DNA from: Dioszegia crocea
Taxonomy: Eukaryota > Basidiomycota > Tremellomycetes > Tremellales > Bulleribasidiaceae
Length of the DNA stretch: 64,000 nt
Reading direction: 5' to 3'
Assembly: GCA_001600615.1 (NCBI GenBank)
Contig: BCKK01000001.1
Location: 1,713,082-1,777,081, forward strand
In this document: piece after piece, positions 10,601 through 21,892 of the stretch
Layout: every line of letters begins with the position of its first letter
Position numbering within the stretch: the first letter of the stretch is position 1
Notes under the pieces: generated by a model
What the model was told of the DNA's origin: nothing
Databases searched by the model: none
What the model saw: the letters and a program-made list of their open reading frames with translations, nothing else
Translations under genes and position numbers: made by a program

Positions 10601-11972
10601 TCCTGGGTGAGACCGAGCTGTTCGAGGGTTACACCAGCAGCGATCTGGATCTGAGCGGCGACGATATCGATGCCGGTGATCTCCTCTATTCTTGTCAGTC
10701 TTGAGGTCACGTACGTGAATGAGCAGACTGACCAGTGATGGTGTGCTCGACCTGGATACGAGGGTTGATCTCGATAAAGTAATGCCTGCCCTGCTGGTCG
10801 ACCAAGAACTCGGCGGTACCGGCGTTCCTGTATCCGACAGCTCGGGCGAGCTTGAGCGCATCGGCCAAGATAGCTTGACGGATAGGCTCATCGAGGTGAG
10901 GGGCGGGAGCCACTTCGACAACCTGAAACGTCAGTATGCCTCATATACTAGATCGTGCTCACCTTCTGGTGTCGCCTCTGGACAGAGCAGTCTCGCTCGA
11001 ACAAGTGAACACAGTTTCCCTCGCCATCGGCTAGAAGCTGGACTTCAATGTGCCTGGGGTGGTCAAGGAAACCTGTTCGTCAGCTTCTGCCCAATGCTCT
11101 AAAGACTCGACTTACGCTCAATGAACACAGTCCCGTCACCAAAGGCACTCTTGGCCTCACTAACAGCGCGCTCAAAGTTCTCCTTGAAACTCTCCTTGTC
11201 TCGCACAACTCGCATTCCCCTTCCACCTCCACCCATCGCAGCCTTGATGATGACGGGGAATCCGTACTCCTCGATAAAAGCGGCACCATCCTGGTAAGTG
11301 TCGACCGGTCCAGGTGTACCGGGAACAACGGGAACTTCGGACTTCATGGCCAAAGTTCGGGCCTTGGTCTTGTCACCGAGCGAGTCGATGGTCTCGGGGC
11401 GGGGACCAATGAAGGCGATTCCAGCATCTTCGACCTTTTTGGCGAATTCAGCATTCTCGGAAAGGAAACCGTAACTGATGGTCAGCACTATACCTAGCGT
11501 CCGGAAATGACCACATACCCAGGGTGGATCATATCAACGCCGTGCTCTAGCGCAACTCGAATGATGTCGTCCTGTGCCAAATACGCAGCAACGGGAGTCA
11601 TGCCTTTGCCAACCATGTAACTCTCATCCGACTTGTATCTGTGGGCACCGAGTCGGTCCTCGTGCGAGTAAATGGCGACGGTGGACATTGCGAGCTCGTG
11701 GGCGGTACGGAAGACTCGAATAGCGATCTCACCACGGTTGGCGACGAGGACCTTTTTGAGCGGTCCAGAGTGACCGGCCTGCTTCTTCCTCATTGATGAG
11801 ATGCTTGAACCATCAGCTGCATTCCAGGACGCGTCACGTTCATCAATACTCACGAATGGGGAGCCGCGCCTGGTCCAGGGGTTCCTGGAACGGACTGGTC
11901 CGCGCCTAGATGAGCAGCCCATGCCTCAATCTGATTATGGGTGCCAATGGGGTGGGTATTCGCAGGGTCCAT
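7671..11972 (-). CDS. PYC1: Pyruvate carboxylase
   Basis: Biotin enzyme converting pyruvate, bicarbonate and ATP to oxaloacetate. About 1,200 residues from some 13 exons. The start is the ATG at 11972 ([18 protein letters not shown]). Exon 2 opens at 11803 and carries [20 protein letters not shown]. Biotin carboxylase domain: [36 protein letters not shown] (ATP-grasp loop), [13 protein letters not shown]. Carboxyltransferase domain: [14 protein letters not shown] (metal and pyruvate site), [39 protein letters not shown]-terminal biotinyl domain: PMSGVV, CVLSAMKMES with the biotinylated Lys, ending GDLVVEITH. An intron falls exactly between the biotinyl Lys codon and the next Met. No mitochondrial presequence is apparent, consistent with the cytosolic enzyme of fungi. 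The leader contains a spliced uORF. Confidence 0.97.
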
Positions 11973-12173
11973 AGCGAGTAAAGATAGAGTCGTGGAGAGA
12001 GAAGTAGAGGTGAGGAATCAAGGTCAGCCAACGTCTACAAGGGATATGAAACACACGCTTGTGTGGACGCCCCCACACACCCCAAAGGACAACCCCGGAT
12101 TTGGGAGGGGGGAAACGTGCGTGGCGGATTAGAGAAGAAACTCACAGGTACTTGGGCCTCGTTCATGATGTCG
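11973..12173 (-). promoter_or_regulatory. Pyruvate carboxylase 5' leader with probable intron and overlapping uORF
   Basis: Upstream of the main ATG lies another ATG at 12172 (MNEAQVP) that ends in a strong donor, GTGAGT. The only good acceptor before the main ORF is CCCTTGTAG at about 12027-12035. Splicing these produces a uORF that runs past the main ATG in another frame. Unspliced, the uORF ends within the intron at a TAG. Either form could lower translation of pyruvate carboxylase. No acceptor fuses MNEAQVP in frame. Confidence 0.4.
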
Positions 12174-13651
12174 GTGTGTAGGTTTGGGAGGAGAGGAGGA
12201 GGAATAGCCTGATCGACTTGATAAGGCGAAGGGGAGGCTCGCTGTTGGGGTGACGCCAAGCAATGGAGGCTTTCAGAAGCTTGTACCCTCTTTCGCTGGA
12301 CCGATTGAGTCGTTCGAAAGCTTGAGCTAGTACGTGTACACTATATCCAGCCAGGTCTGTTGTGTTGACTTAGTACTAGTGCAGTGTGAATGTGCTCAAA
12401 TGACTTTATTGAATGCAGGCAGGTGTTGCGAGTCAGGGCAGGTAAAGAGCGGAGGAATGCCGGGCCGGGGGAGCGGAAGCTGATTAAAATACAGATGCCG
12501 AGAGCTTGATAAAGGCAGATCCACCAATCGCAACGCAGCACATCTGCATCGTCACTCCCCCCATGACATTTGCCTCTGCCTCACCACTACACCACCCTCT
12601 ACAGGTCAACCATTTTGCTATACCATGCATCTGCTGTTCAGTCAACACCCCGAAGAAAGCCGACAGGAAGACATATGTACAAGGGATATCTTCATACCGG
12701 GTCAGATCCGGCATCCGGGTAAGGAACAGCCGGAACTCGCGGAGCTCGAGACGGGACAGCGGAGCGCGGAGCGGAATCCCGTGTCCAATATTGTTGCGCC
12801 TCGATGCAGCTCGATGCCCTTGTTGCGTGTCCCTCCTACAGATCTAAGAGCAGGCGAGGCCTTGCCGTCGGAGCACCCGTGATTCCAGCACGGGACTGAC
12901 GGATTGAAAGATATCTGCCGTTTCGGGCAATTTCGCACGTTTCAGATCCGCCACCTCCCAGCCCCTCACCCCTCCAAAGCGATGATAATCAATACGAGTT
13001 CTCGGCCGAGACTGCACTCTACCTGCGTTCGGGCGTCTCAGATCATGCGCATTACTGCGTGCTATGGTCAGATCGGGTCAAATATATCGGAACCCTTCGT
13101 TGAACAGAACTGACGACAAACGCGTTTGATATGTCCCTTTAATTATTGATCTGAGGGAAAGGGCTACCGTCAGAACGAGTCGGGGAACAACGCAAGGCTA
13201 TCTGGCTGTGAGCACTGAGTGGAAAAGATATATAGAGGGCTGACACTCGTGATGACTATACGCAATCCTTTGGCCAAGGGGTTGACCGGCCGGAGGCAAC
13301 TTTGAAAGGGTCTTAAAGTATAAGCTGATCAGCAGCGCCTGGGAGCCAGCCAGAGCATCACTCCAGCTGCCCTACCTAGCCACTGGATTTACACCAACAC
13401 TGCCTCTTTTTCTTACATGCCTCATCAAATCTTCAACACTCACCCCTCATCGTTCGATCCGATAAGCCCGACTCCCCCTGCGCTAGCGCTGCACCTTACA
13501 GTCTTATATACTCGAGCTCATTCCTCGTGGCTGTAAGTCGACACTGCCCTCTGGAGGCTCTGTTCACGTCGTGAGTCTCTGATCCCCATACCCCATCAGG
13601 AGTCCTAATCTACGTCAACAAGCTTCAGAGGCCAGCAATCAAATATCGACG
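12174..13651. other. Long gene-poor region upstream of pyruvate carboxylase
   Basis: About 1.5 kb with no frame I can support. Short ORFs on both strands at about 12340-13110 have no recognisable composition or motif. A TATATA at 13229-13234 lies roughly 420 bp upstream of the next plus-strand ORF. The stretch from about 13370 to 13640 is rich in CT tracts, typical of leaders. It probably holds an extended promoter for pyruvate carboxylase and the promoter of the small gene at 13652. Confidence 0.4.
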
Positions 13652-14366
13652 ATGTCCAACGACCCTGAAACCTTCCGTACCACGACGTATCCCCACCTCA
13701 ACGCCGCAATGGTTGACCTCTCCTATCTCTGTCGACGCATCACCAACCAATCCTACTTCACAGTCCCTGACAATACGATTCATCAATGCGCTCGTCTGGC
13801 CAAGATGCAAGGGCGGATGGTGCCGGATCCAGCGCTGTGGTGGGCGAACTTACAGTCAGCTTCTTTGATGGGGGATCAGATGAAGATTAGCCGCTCAAGA
13901 ACAACTTGCACAATGCCGGTCGCATGAGACTCTTCCCTCCAGGATGTCCGATCGTCAGCGCAGTGAGGCTGGGGAACAGAGAGATACCATACAATGCGCG
14001 AGCATGGTCGCGGAGAAGGCAAGGTCTCTGTGGCTGTCAGAGCAGGCTGCCGGTGCAGGGTTAGGTGCCGGCGACAGCACCAGGGCGCCGTTCGATTATA
14101 CCGGAAGTGTCGAAATCGCAGATGAGGCAGCTCGTCATCTTTTCGCGTTGCCAGTCCTGCTCACCAAGACGGTCCCGCTGGTGAGCTATGACTTCGATTT
14201 CGCGCCCATCGCGCGATGTGCGACTGTTGAGTTGCCCGGTGAGACAGCGCCGAGCCAGGCGGCGTGGGAGTTTACGTGGGCACAAATCGAAGCAGGGTGG
14301 GAGGCGGCTGATGAAGCCGCACCCAATCATTGCGCGTACTTCTCAAACAGCTGGAAGAGAGCGTAG
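13652..14366 (+). CDS. Unrecognised protein, probably three exons
   Basis: I do not recognise this protein. Three coding-like stretches line up. The first starts at the ATG at 13652 (MSNDPETFRTTTYPHLNAAM) and reads to a stop near 13925. The second, in another frame, reads KNNLHNAGRMRLFPPGCPIV. The third reads ARSLWLSEQAAGAG and then TVPLVSYDFDFAPIA to a TAG at 14364-14366. A GTGAGG...AAG intron of about 54 nt (near 13962-14015) joins the second and third in phase. A 71-nt GTGCCG...TTAG intron (near 13819-13889) would join the first and second in phase, but it discards coding-looking residues (PDPALWWANL), so the first junction is doubtful. No domain, signal peptide or membrane segment is seen. 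Confidence 0.4.
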
Positions 14367-14740
14367 GAAAGCGGACATACGCCTGTGTTACTATGGCGAG
14401 GCAGGTGGACAAATTGCGGCGGACCTTGCGGAGAGCCGAGACCGAAGGTGGAGAAGACAGAGACAGCGGTGTGGACATGGACTGAATGGTTCTTTCGATA
14501 TAGGTCCCCTTCCCTCTTGTAAAGTCACTGGCTGTTTAGATAGGTACTGTCCATAAGGAAAGATGTCACTTTTCACAAGACCATTTGGGCAGCTTCAACG
14601 GGCTATCTCGTCACGGAAGGAGTCTCGGTCTAGCATGTTATATACATTAAGAGTCTCAGCAAGCAGCAGGTATAGTCATAATCTACCGGAACGTTCTACA
14701 TTAAAAGATCTCCCCTCTCTGCCTCTAACCCCCGCATTGA
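14367..14740. other. Convergent intergenic region
   Basis: 374 bp between the small plus-strand gene and the stop of the importin gene, containing their 3' UTRs. No gene, repeat or RNA was seen. Confidence 0.45.
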
Positions 14741-17700
14741 TCATTGGAAACCAGCCGCCGCCACCTTATCCGGTACCTGACTCTTCAAGTGCTCAACCAG
14801 CGCCTTCATCTCCGCCTTGGTCTCATCCGTCGTCTCGTCCTCGTGGCTAGGATCAAGCAAGACATGTGCGAAAGCAGCAAGCAAGTGATCTAAATGAGGT
14901 GCGAGTAGCTCGGGTCGGACTCTGAAGATGGTGAAGATGGCAGAGTAGACTGGACGATTTTCGAGATAGTCGTGGCGGAGGGGAAGGACGGAGACTATCA
15001 CAGGCAGAACCTGTTCGAGTGGCATGGCGGTAGGGTTATTGCTGATCATTCGGCTGATGGCGCCCGCGGCGTTATCACGGGCGTTGTAAACTGGGGGTGC
15101 GGAGTGATCGGGGACGTTGAAGAAGGGTTGGAGGGCAGTGAGGAGGGTAGTGTAGTGTTGTGATAGGTCGGCCTCGGAGCATTCGACCAGGACACCAGCG
15201 GCAAAAGCGGCATTGGACCGGACTTCAGCTTCCACATCGGCAAGACTGCGGGAGATGATTTGTAATAATTGCTGTCGGTCGTCAGCTAGGCTCAAGGTCC
15301 GGCTGGTATCATTACTTACAGGAGTGAACTGAGTGACGGCACCTCTTAGCCCGACGATGATCTCGCCCAGACTTCCAATCGCCATACTTCTCTCCGAGTT
15401 TGCCCGCTTGGGCTCAGAGTACTGGCCAATGAGAGGAAGGACTGAGCCGAACGCCTGTGCAAAGTCCGGGCCGAGCACGTTGGCCATAGCGCCGAAGACA
15501 TCGGCAGCGTTGGAGATAAGAGCAGCTTCGTACTCTGACGAATCCTCGTCGACATTGTCGTCGTCCTGGTCGGGGTCGAGCTGGCAAAGTGCCTTCTTCT
15601 CGAGGATCTCAATGGCGAAAGTGGCAACCTGGTCGAGGTGACCTTCGACGAGTGCGGGACCGCATTTGTTCATCGTCTCTGCTAGCTCGCTGCAGAGGAG
15701 GATGACGACGGATCTACCGGTCAGCAAAAATCCACATCGGTGAACCGGAGACTAGGAGGAGAGGTGGGAGAATCAGATGTTAAAGACAATTGTCTTTCTT
15801 CCGCACTCGCTTTTAGCGTCGGAGTGAGCTGAGTAAAGTGTGTCATCATGTAGAGGGGGAGGAGGGATTGAAGGCGGGGAAGCGGAATGATACCCACTTG
15901 TCATCTTCAGTCTTCCAAGCTTCGAAGATTGGGGGAAGGATGTGGTCGACGAGCTTCTTGACATCGGCGTGGAAGGGGATTTGCTATTGAGTTCAGCTTT
16001 GCTCGTTGCGCGCAGCATGAATCAACTCACGACTGTAGCTCCCTGGGCCCACTCCTGAGGCTCCGACAACTCGTAGATCGTCCGTATGAAGGCGAACAGC
16101 GCAACAATGACACTCTTCCTGATACCCTCGTAATAGTGGTCCAGAAGCTCGAAGAGCACCGTCACACACTCCTCAACGTAAGGCATGAATGCCGACTTGG
16201 TAGCTGTGAACAGCTCTCCAATAGCATCCGCCGCAACCTCCTTCTCAATCGCCACCGCCGAGTTGACCTGGTTGTACATCTGCTCGAGCGCATCGAGGTC
16301 CGGCTCGGAGTCGCCATCGTCGAGATCCTCATCTCCATTTGTCTTTGACGAGGATGCCCTCCCGCCCATGGAGAATGCCTCGGCGAGCTTCGCGGGGTCA
16401 GACTCGCCGTCGACCTCGTCAATGAACTCGTCCGAAGTCTCGTTCTGGCGACATGAGGCGATGAGGGCCGGGATACATTGGGGGAGGTAGTACGCAAAGT
16501 CGTTTTCGAAGACACCAGCCATGACGCCGAAGAAGATGAAGGATGACTCGCGCAGACGGGGCTGGTCCATCGTCAAAGCCTCGAATGAAGCCTTCATCAT
16601 GTCGTGGAAGTAGGGACGGAAGATCTCGGCGCCAACGGCATCGGCAATCGTACCGATAGTGTCGGTAGCAACACCGCGCAGGTCGCTCTGCTCGGCATCG
16701 GTCAACTGGACAAGGGGGATGAGGCGTTTGACAGTTTGCTCAAAGTACGGAGTGAACTTGTCTTTGGCAGCGTGCGCAGCGGAACCGATGGCGCCGGTGA
16801 CGGTGATTTTGACGGGGACAGTGCCGTTCTCGAGAAGGACAAGAAGACGCTCCATGAGAAGAGTGAGGTAGTTGACAATGTCGTCGCCGAGAATCTCAAG
16901 GTATGAGTCGAGACATGTGCAGGCGTTCTTCTGGGTGGAGGGATCGACAATGAGGTTGAAGAGGATCTGAGAATCAGCGATATTCCGGGTGAAACCAAAG
17001 CAAGACTTACAGGGACAATGCTGGAATGTCTGGTGGCGCACTCCTCGGCCAGCCACTCGCACAGACATCCAAGAGCGATGCAGGCTGCCTTTCGGACAAT
17101 GACCTCAGAGTCCTGCAGACCACCTTCGATGATAGTCCAGAGCTGATCGACGTGTGGTCTGATGAACTCGCTGCAGCCCTCGACGGACACACCGAACGCC
17201 ATGAGTGCGGACTTTCGCATACGGGCATCGCCTGCCATGTATACCTGCAGCTGGTTGGTGAGGACGGGGAAGACCTGCTGGGGAGGCAGGGCCTGGGACA
17301 GGTTGTCAAGAACACGGAAAGCGAGCTGGAAATGAGCGTTATTCCCCTCGGCTGTGCTAGTAACTTACTCGTGATGGGGAGTCCTCATCGACATCCTCTG
17401 GGTCATCCTCACACCCGATAGCCAACAATCGCTCGATAATGGGCTTGGCGAGGTTAAGTGACTGAACCTTGCTCTTTTTACTGCTGGGTCAGCGCATTCC
17501 CAAGAGACAGCTGCAAACTCACTATCTGACGATCCAAGACAAGACACCCAATGAGCCCACCCGGATATCATCGTCCGCCTCCTTGTTCCCTCCGACGCTG
17601 ATGAAGAACTCGACCATCTCACCCACGTGCTTGCTGACAAGCGGTGTGTCAATGATCAACAGGGTCTCAAACACGTCGAAACCGTGCTTCGCCGACTGCT

Positions 17701-18601
17701 CATCGTCGTCATTGACCGCCTGCTGAATCACCTGCAACATGGGCAGAATCAAGTCCTGGTAGGCCTTGATGTCGTGCTTCGCATCTGGCTCAATGTACTC
17801 GGCAATTTTGGCCAACGCTCGGAGGGTGGTAGTCCGGACCTCGCTGGATTCGGGGTCGACGAGTGATTTGGCGAAGAGGGGGAAGAGTTCCTTCATGTGG
17901 GCATCAAAGGACTCGGCGACGGTGTCGAGGATGGAGAATAGGACGTAGATGGCAGTTTCACGCTGTTGCACCTGTGGTGATTGGGCAGCAGCGTAGAGGG
18001 CGGGGAGGAGGGAAGGCCATTGAACGGGTTGAGCTGTGAGCTCAATGTCGGCGATGGCAGCGACAGCGCGGGCGAGAGCATGTCTGACTAGCGAGCTGGA
18101 GTGTCAGATAGACTCAAGCTTTGTAGCTAAAGTCAAAACTTACACCTGCTCGTTGATCAATCGCTGGAGCAGACTGTCCTTTATTTGCTGCCTGAGCTGC
18201 AGATCCACCTTCTTCCATAATCGGCCCTCGCTCTGAGATATCCGTTTTCTAAGCTCAACAGCAGCGAGTTGACGGACCTAGCACAGTCAGCAGAGCACAA
18301 ACAAAGACAGATGGAAAATTTTCAGCACGTACCGCCTGATTTTGGTCGGTACATGAAATTTCGTAAAGGGCAGGGATACAAGTTGAGGTCTTGTAGAACT
18401 GAGTGTTGAGTTGTGTAGTTGCCTATGGGGTCAGTAAGCCTATACCTGGAGGTGGAGTGTTGGGTCTGGCACACCTGCTTGATGATGTTTGTATCAGGGC
18501 TGATAGTTGCAGCTAGCAACTGCTGCAGTGTGGCCATATAGTTTGCCTGTGGGGGTCAGCTTACTACGACGTCCTCTCGCCTCGAAGACACGTACGTCCA
18601 T
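14741..18601 (-). CDS. KAP123: Importin beta family karyopherin, Kap123 / importin-4 type
   Basis: Nuclear import receptor for ribosomal proteins and histones H3/H4, about 1,100 residues built of HEAT repeats. The start appears to be a six-base exon, ATGGAC at 18596-18601, spliced (GTACGT...CACAG) to the exon ending at 18546, giving MDANYMATLQQLLAATISPD. If that exon is not used, the ATG at 18537 (MATLQQLL) serves. The N-terminal segment has QNQAVRQLAAVELRKR, typical of the importin-beta N domain. HEAT repeats follow through ALMAFGVSVEGCSEFIRPHV and GLQDSEVIVRKAACIALGCL. An acidic loop, GDEDLDDGDSEPDLDALEQM, interrupts the repeats as in Kap123/IPO4. The C-terminus ends PDKVAAAGFQ. The IPO4/Kap123 class is favoured over Kap121/IPO5 by these N-terminal and acidic-loop features, but not proven. 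Confidence 0.9.
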
Positions 18602-19253
18602 GATGTCTACGGTTGAAGGAGGGGGGAGGGGGAAGAGTAGGCTGTAGGCGGAGGTGAAGGAAAGGGTGGATGAAGGGGAAAAGTTGAATTGCAGCAAGAC
18701 AGCGCGCCCAAGCCGAAATTTTATCATGACGTGGCTTTAGCAGCGACCTGCCGTCACCATAGGAGAGTATCAAATCGCGTCGCGCCTCTTGTGTCTTCAC
18801 TCTCTATCATCACGCACAGCATGAGTGCAATCACGTATGAGATGTATCACATAAGAACCTTACAGCAGCTGTCATCTCGAACGGCAAAAGTCCAACCACA
18901 AATACCGATTGATAGGCAGCCCGTCTTACATTCTCGCCCGCAGTTGCCAAGGCCGTCCAGCTCAAAACGTCAGCCGTGGCCAGCTCTAATCGAAGAATTG
19001 ATCCCCCGCCCCTCAGCTGATAGTAAGGCGCCGTCGACCTCTGATGAAATGTCCCACTGACTCGTCTCATCACTTACCGCCGCCGATATCTTATCTCCAC
19101 CCCCGATCACCCCATACCGGCATCCATGCCGTGATGTCATCGGCGACCGCGTCGTTATAAATACATTAGCAAATTTGCAGATGAATTTTGCATCGACCGC
19201 CACTCCCGCTGTACAATATACAGACTGATCCACTGACCAGCACATCGACAACA
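18602..19253. promoter_or_regulatory. Divergent promoter, Kap123 / Atg22
   Basis: 652 bp between divergent start codons. A TATAAATA box at 19156-19163 lies 91 bp upstream of the Atg22 ATG, a good distance for a fungal core promoter. Nothing comparable is clear on the Kap123 side. Confidence 0.5.
19156..19163 (+). promoter_or_regulatory. TATA box candidate for Atg22
   Basis: TATAAATA, a full consensus match, 91 bp upstream of the start codon at 19254 and with no intervening ATG in the reading frame of the gene. Confidence 0.45.
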
Positions 19254-21721
19254 ATGGGCCGCTCGACAGATTTGGACAGGGACACGGCGGACGAGAATCC
19301 GTATGGAGGTGCAGGGGCTGGGACGGGCGCTTCGAGCCTCATTGATGAAGCAGCCCTATTTGCCAGTCCCTTACCTATGGTCGGGGTGCAGAAGACCACG
19401 ACGAGAAAGGAGCTCTGGGTGAGTATTCTTTCTGATCCTAATGCTCCACGAGCTGACTGGCAGTCTTGGTATGTCTACTATATTGGGAATTCGGGATTGG
19501 GTATGTCCACTCCCGCGGCTACTGTATGAAACGCTCACTCGTCAGGCCCGTTCAACTTTGCCATTTCGGCCTGGCAGAACTTGCTATACTTGGCAGGATG
19601 GGACCCCGCTTTCCCACGCGGAACAGTGCCCTGCGGCGATGGAGATTGCTACCTGAACGCTTTCGGTCAAGATAGTTCCAGTATGTGCTGCCCCCTTCAA
19701 GTCGGGTTGCGCTGAACCAAACAGTCAATTCCATCGTTCTGATCACGAATGGTATATCATTCGCACTGCAAGCTGCGACGCTGCTCCTTGTGGGCTCATT
19801 CGCAGATTACGGAACATGGCGACCACATATCACTACGGCATTCACGTTATTGGGTTGGGGAGTCAGTTTCGGCTGGCTGGGAGTCACAAGGGCTGAGCAG
19901 TGAGTCTAAACGGTCATGAGGTGCTGACGATCAGGTGGCAGGTTGGGACGGCGCTATATATCCTAGGTCTCATCTCATATCAGTGTGCATTGACATTCTG
20001 GACTGCAGCCTTCCCTGGCTTGGCGCGAGATCTGCCAGAGGTCAAGGACAGCGAGGAGAAACTGGCCCTTGGCGAGACAGAGTGAGTGAAGCTCTTCTCT
20101 ATTACGAGCACTATTACTGACCTCACCAGCCGAAAGACACACGACAACGTCGACATGCTGGCTCGTAACCGACTCGCAAATGTCTCATTCTTCGTCTGCT
20201 CAGTCGGCGAGCTCATCGTTCTTGCCATTCTTGCTGGTATTTTGCAAGGCATCGTCATCCCAGATGATACCGAAAGTAATACCAGGGCACTTAGTATCGT
20301 TTGTGCTTATAGCGCTGGAGTCTGGAGTGAGTCAAACAATACCCCGCCCGTCATCAGAGGCTGCTATTAACTCACGTCAGTCGTTTGCGCCATCCCGTGG
20401 TTCTTCTGGGAGCAGTATAGGCCTGGTAATCAGCTACCCCCTCGGACTTCCTATCTGACCGTTGGGTACGTCGGTCTCCTGTTGACAGGTATGACCCCTG
20501 CTGACTATCAGCCTGAAGCAGATCTATCACGCTTTCCGCCTTTGTCGACGACTCAAGCAAACATTCATCTACCTGGTGTGTTCCTATCTTTCCTTGAATT
20601 CGCGAAACATACACTGATCCCTTAGGCTGCTTATTTCTTCCTCGGAGATTGTTTGAATACAGTCGGTAAGTTTGAACGTGACGACTTCGTATCTACAGTA
20701 GCTGATAACGCAGTAACCGGTATATCATCTTAACCCCGCTTGACCGTGGCCGCCCTACTGATCCATTTACAGTAGTTGCCACCCTCCAGAACAACGTCGT
20801 ATCGTACGATACCAAAGTCCTCAACTAGTGAGCTCTAGTGATCTGCTGCAGACTACTGTTCGTGGCTGACCAAACCAGCTTGCTAATTGATGGTATCGGA
20901 GCCCAAGCTATTGGGTATGTCTTTTCCCCCTCTCCGATTTCCTGGCCTACGCCAGAGCTGACATATGCATTCAGTATCGGACTCTTCTGGCTCATACAGA
21001 AAAAGTACACAATCAGAACCAAAAACCTGCTACTATTTGTGAGTCGCACGACATAGTATCTACATCTACACTCCCTGATGCCATAGAACGCATTCTGGAT
21101 CCTACTACTCTGTGTCTGGGGCTGTATTGGGATCACCCAGCAGTCTTTCGGATTCCACAATGTCTGGGAGTTCTGGGCGTATCAGGCATATTACGGAGTG
21201 AGTCAACTCCAGTACAGCCTGGTTGAAGCCTGCTGACACACAGATTTTCGTCTGCCCGTGGTATGCGGTCTCCGTGAGTCTTCTGTCAATGCTTCCGCGT
21301 GAATTTCGAACAAGCTAAGACGAGTAGCAAGCCATGATTTCTGAAGTCGTCCCCCGAGGCAAAGAAGTGAGTCCACCCACTCTCCCTCCTGAAAGGCACT
21401 AACGGCCAGTTCCTCTTTTTCGCCCTATTCAGCCTAATGGGCAAAGCCTCATCCTTCATCGGCCCCTTTGTCTCTTCAGCCATCATTGACAGATCGGGCA
21501 ATACGAATATGCCATTCACCTTCCTCCTCGCTTTGGGCGTATTCGCAGTGGCGATTCTGTTCTTTGTCGATGTGGACAAGAGTCGGATAGAGTGTCGGGC
21601 GTACCTTGAAGAAGAGGCCAGGAGGGTTTATGAGATCCCAAGTGGGGCTAGTACGGTGTCGACTCTGCCGAATAGTCTGGATGGCGAATTGGTGAGAAAT
21701 GCGGATGATAAGCGGCGGTAG
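19254..21721 (+). CDS. ATG22: Atg22-like vacuolar amino acid exporter (autophagy)
   Basis: Vacuolar membrane transporter of the major facilitator type that releases amino acids after breakdown of autophagic bodies. About 600 residues from many short exons. Family blocks are ELWSWYVYYIGNSGLGPFNF at the first membrane helix, the Ser/Ile/Asn phrase INSIVLITNGISFALQAATL, ADYGTWRPHITTAF, SYQCALTFWTAAFPGLARDL, NRLANVSFFVCSVGE, AIPWFFWEQYRPG, TFIYLAAYFFLGDCLNTV, and late WAYQAYYGIFVCPWYAVSQA with MISEVVPRGKE and LMGKASSFIGPFVSSAIID. About twelve hydrophobic segments are visible. The tail after the last helix is charged and probably cytosolic. The start MGRSTDLDRDTADENP follows a TATA box by 91 bp. 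Confidence 0.93.
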
Positions 21722-21892
21722 ATCAGGTAGAAGGAGTATTGGATGTATCTAAGAGTTACCATCTTGCCCTACAGAATCTTGTTTATTATTGCACATTGAG
21801 ATTCTATATCTAAAAGTATTACAACTATCCCTGACATCCGATCCCTTAGTTCCCAAAATGAAGATTTCGTGTGTCTGGTGAAGCTCAAGCGC

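Noticed and set aside
12484..12847. Overlapping ORFs on both strands upstream of pyruvate carboxylase
   Set aside because: Neither strand shows a family motif or a splice continuation.
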